Shown here: piece after piece, positions 5,778 to 6,452 of the stretch | How positions within the stretch are numbered: the stretch's first letter is position 1 | Layout: every line of letters starts with the position of its first letter | Origin: Nitrososphaerota archaeon | GTDB lineage: Archaea; Thermoproteota; Nitrososphaeria; Nitrososphaerales; Gagatemarchaeaceae | DNA: 6,452 bases | Assembly: GCA_005877185.1 (NCBI GenBank) | Contig: VBPQ01000117.1 | Span: forward strand, 1-6,452 | Reading direction: 5' to 3' | Translations under genes and position numbers: made by a program | The notes under the pieces: generated by a model | What the model saw: the letters and a program-made list of their open reading frames with translations, nothing else | What the model was told of the DNA's origin: nothing | Databases searched by the model: none

Positions 5778-6161
5778 ATGAAGCGTCCTGTCCACTCGGA
5801 GAAGGCACCGAAGCCGATTGGCCCCTATTCCCAGGCGGTCGAGGCCGGAGATTACGTCTTCTGCTCAGGGCAGATAGGGCTGGACCCGAAAACGGGAGAG
5901 CTTGTCGATGGTGTCGTCGCGCAGACAAACAGGGCGCTGACGAACCTGAAGGAGGTCCTCGCGAAGGTCGGGCTCACCCTCGAAGAGGTTGTGAAGACGA
6001 CCGTCTTCATGGCGGACCTCGCCGAGTTTTCAAAGATGAACGAGGAGTACGCGAAGCACTTCCCCAGCGTCCCCCCCGCAAGAAGCACGGTTCAGGCAGC
6101 GGCCTTGCCGAGGGGTTCGAGAGTCGAGATAGAGGCGATAGCGGTCAAGCGCTCTTCTTGA
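5778..6161 (+). CDS. ridA: RidA family reactive intermediate deaminase (YjgF/YER057c/UK114)
   Basis: The 127-residue product is a full-length RidA protein, close to the usual 125-130 residues. Family landmarks are APKPIGPYSQAV (10-21), SGQIGLDPKTGEL (30-42), VVKTTVFMADL (71-81) and the C-terminal signature from PPARSTVQ to EIEAIAV. The substrate-binding arginine equivalent to R105 of E. coli RidA is R102, and the glutamate equivalent to E120 is E117, so deaminase function looks intact. RidA is a cytosolic homotrimer that hydrolyses reactive enamines and imines such as 2-aminoacrylate to keto acids, protecting PLP enzymes. The frame is open upstream to 5589, but the ATG at 5778 gives the family N-terminus and fits the TATA element 28 bases before it. 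The 3' end overlaps the convergent small basic protein gene by 17 bases. Confidence 0.95.
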   Translation: MKRPVHSEKAPKPIGPYSQAVEAGDYVFCSGQIGLDPKTGELVDGVVAQTNRALTNLKEVLAKVGLTLEEVVKTTVFMADLAEFSKMNEEYAKHFPSVPPARSTVQAAALPRGSRVEIEAIAVKRSS

Positions 6162-6258
6162 CCTGAGGAGGAGACCATGACTTCCTGTAAGGGCCCCGCC
6201 TCCTCTTCTTCGACTTCTGCTTTTTCTCTGCTCTGACGAGAAGCTTGTCCTCGCTCAT
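6145..6258 (-). CDS. Small, very basic 37-residue protein downstream of mrp
   Basis: The ATG at 6258 overlaps the stop codon of the upstream Mrp gene as ATGA, and the frame closes with TGA at 6145-6147. The product begins MSEDKLLVRAEKKQKSKKRR, is followed by RGPYRKSW, and ends PPQVKKSA. Fourteen of 37 residues are Lys or Arg against three acidic ones. Such composition suggests binding to RNA, DNA or the ribosome, but I recognise no family. The four-base overlap points to translational coupling with Mrp, which argues that it is a real gene and not chance. Its 3' end overlaps the end of the convergent RidA gene by 17 bases, and part of its coding region is the only DNA between RidA and Mrp. It is too short for most automatic gene finders. 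Confidence 0.6.
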   Translation of the reverse strand: MSEDKLLVRAEKKQKSKKRRRGPYRKSWSPPQVKKSA

Positions 6259-6452
6259 TTAGAGGCCTTCGCGTAGGCGACAATGCTGATCATCCCGGCG
6301 ACGCGGAAGGCGAAATCCTTGAAGATGTTCGCCTCGGGAGAGTTCGGGAAGGCGGCGACGACAGGCGCGCCGAGGTCCGACTGCTCTCTTATCCTGGTCT
6401 CGAGGGGAATCTCGCCTAGGAAGTCAACGTTAAGCATGCTCGCGACCCTCCT
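6255..6452 (-). CDS. Mrp/NBP35 (ApbC) family Fe-S cluster carrier ATPase, C-terminal part
   Basis: The frame enters from the right edge of the window and ends with TGA at 6255-6257, leaving the last 65 residues of a protein usually about 250-350 long. The visible part, RRVASMLNVDFLGEIPLETR followed by IREQSDLGAPVV, matches the C-terminal region of Mrp/NBP35 P-loop ATPases (typically vpFLG-IPLd--iRe--D-G-Pvv). The Walker A and CxxC motifs would lie upstream, outside the window, and cannot be judged. These cytosolic ATPases carry and deliver iron-sulfur clusters to apoproteins. An internal ATG at 6437 is in frame but falls inside the conserved domain, so it is not the start. The next gene on this strand overlaps the stop as ATGA, suggesting an operon. 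Confidence 0.88.
   Translation of the reverse strand, partial: RRVASMLNVDFLGEIPLETRIREQSDLGAPVVAAFPNSPEANIFKDFAFRVAGMISIVAYAKASK

Noticed and set aside
6092..6283. Minus-strand 63-codon frame across the RidA/Mrp boundary.
   Set aside because: It overlaps RidA, the small basic protein and Mrp, whereas the frame starting at 6258 has the ATGA coupling and a consistent basic composition.

Overview
This window looks archaeal. The coding DNA is GC-rich with mostly G/C third positions. Start codons are often GTG or TTG, Shine-Dalgarno sequences are largely missing, and short AT-rich TATA-like boxes sit about 26-34 bases before most first-in-unit starts, as expected of leaderless or nearly leaderless archaeal transcripts. 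The families fit: an adenosine-specific kinase (DUF355), a small AN1-like zinc finger protein, a MobA-like protein, an archaeal-type class I/II histone-deacetylase fold enzyme and an Mrp/NBP35 ATPase. A Thermoproteota lineage (Nitrososphaeria or Bathyarchaeia type) is my best guess, but no marker gene here settles it.

Layout from left to right. Bases 1-968 hold the 3' part of a secreted or membrane-anchored, sequon-rich surface protein. A 178-base gap follows with an AGTCG tandem repeat and a promoter, then a nucleotidyltransferase-fold protein with a helical C-terminal part (1147-2160). The adenosine-specific kinase (2264-2746) comes next. A probable two-gene operon, a degenerate MobA-like protein and an HDAC-family deacetylase, covers 2807-4376. 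After a 190-base AT-rich gap come an AN1-like zinc finger protein (4567-4752) and a nucleoside 2-deoxyribosyltransferase/DNPH1-like protein (4811-5215). The latter overlaps tail-to-tail with a minus-strand four-helix membrane protein (5186-5722). That gene and the plus-strand RidA gene (5778-6161) diverge from what seems to be one shared, nearly symmetric TATA element. RidA overlaps tail-to-tail with a tiny basic protein (6145-6258, minus), which overlaps by ATGA with the end of an Mrp/NBP35-type Fe-S carrier ATPase running off the right edge.

Most genes are conserved housekeeping or accessory metabolic genes: nucleoside chemistry (adenosine kinase, N-glycosidase/deoxyribosyltransferase), metabolite damage control (RidA), protein or small-molecule deacetylation, and Fe-S cluster delivery. 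I see no mobile element, CRISPR array, rRNA or tRNA, and no obvious new multi-gene system. The points most worth following are the shared bidirectional TATA box, the apparent loss of catalytic residues in the MobA-like protein beside the deacetylase, the possible inactive M50-like membrane protein, and the unannotated-size 37-residue basic protein coupled to Mrp.
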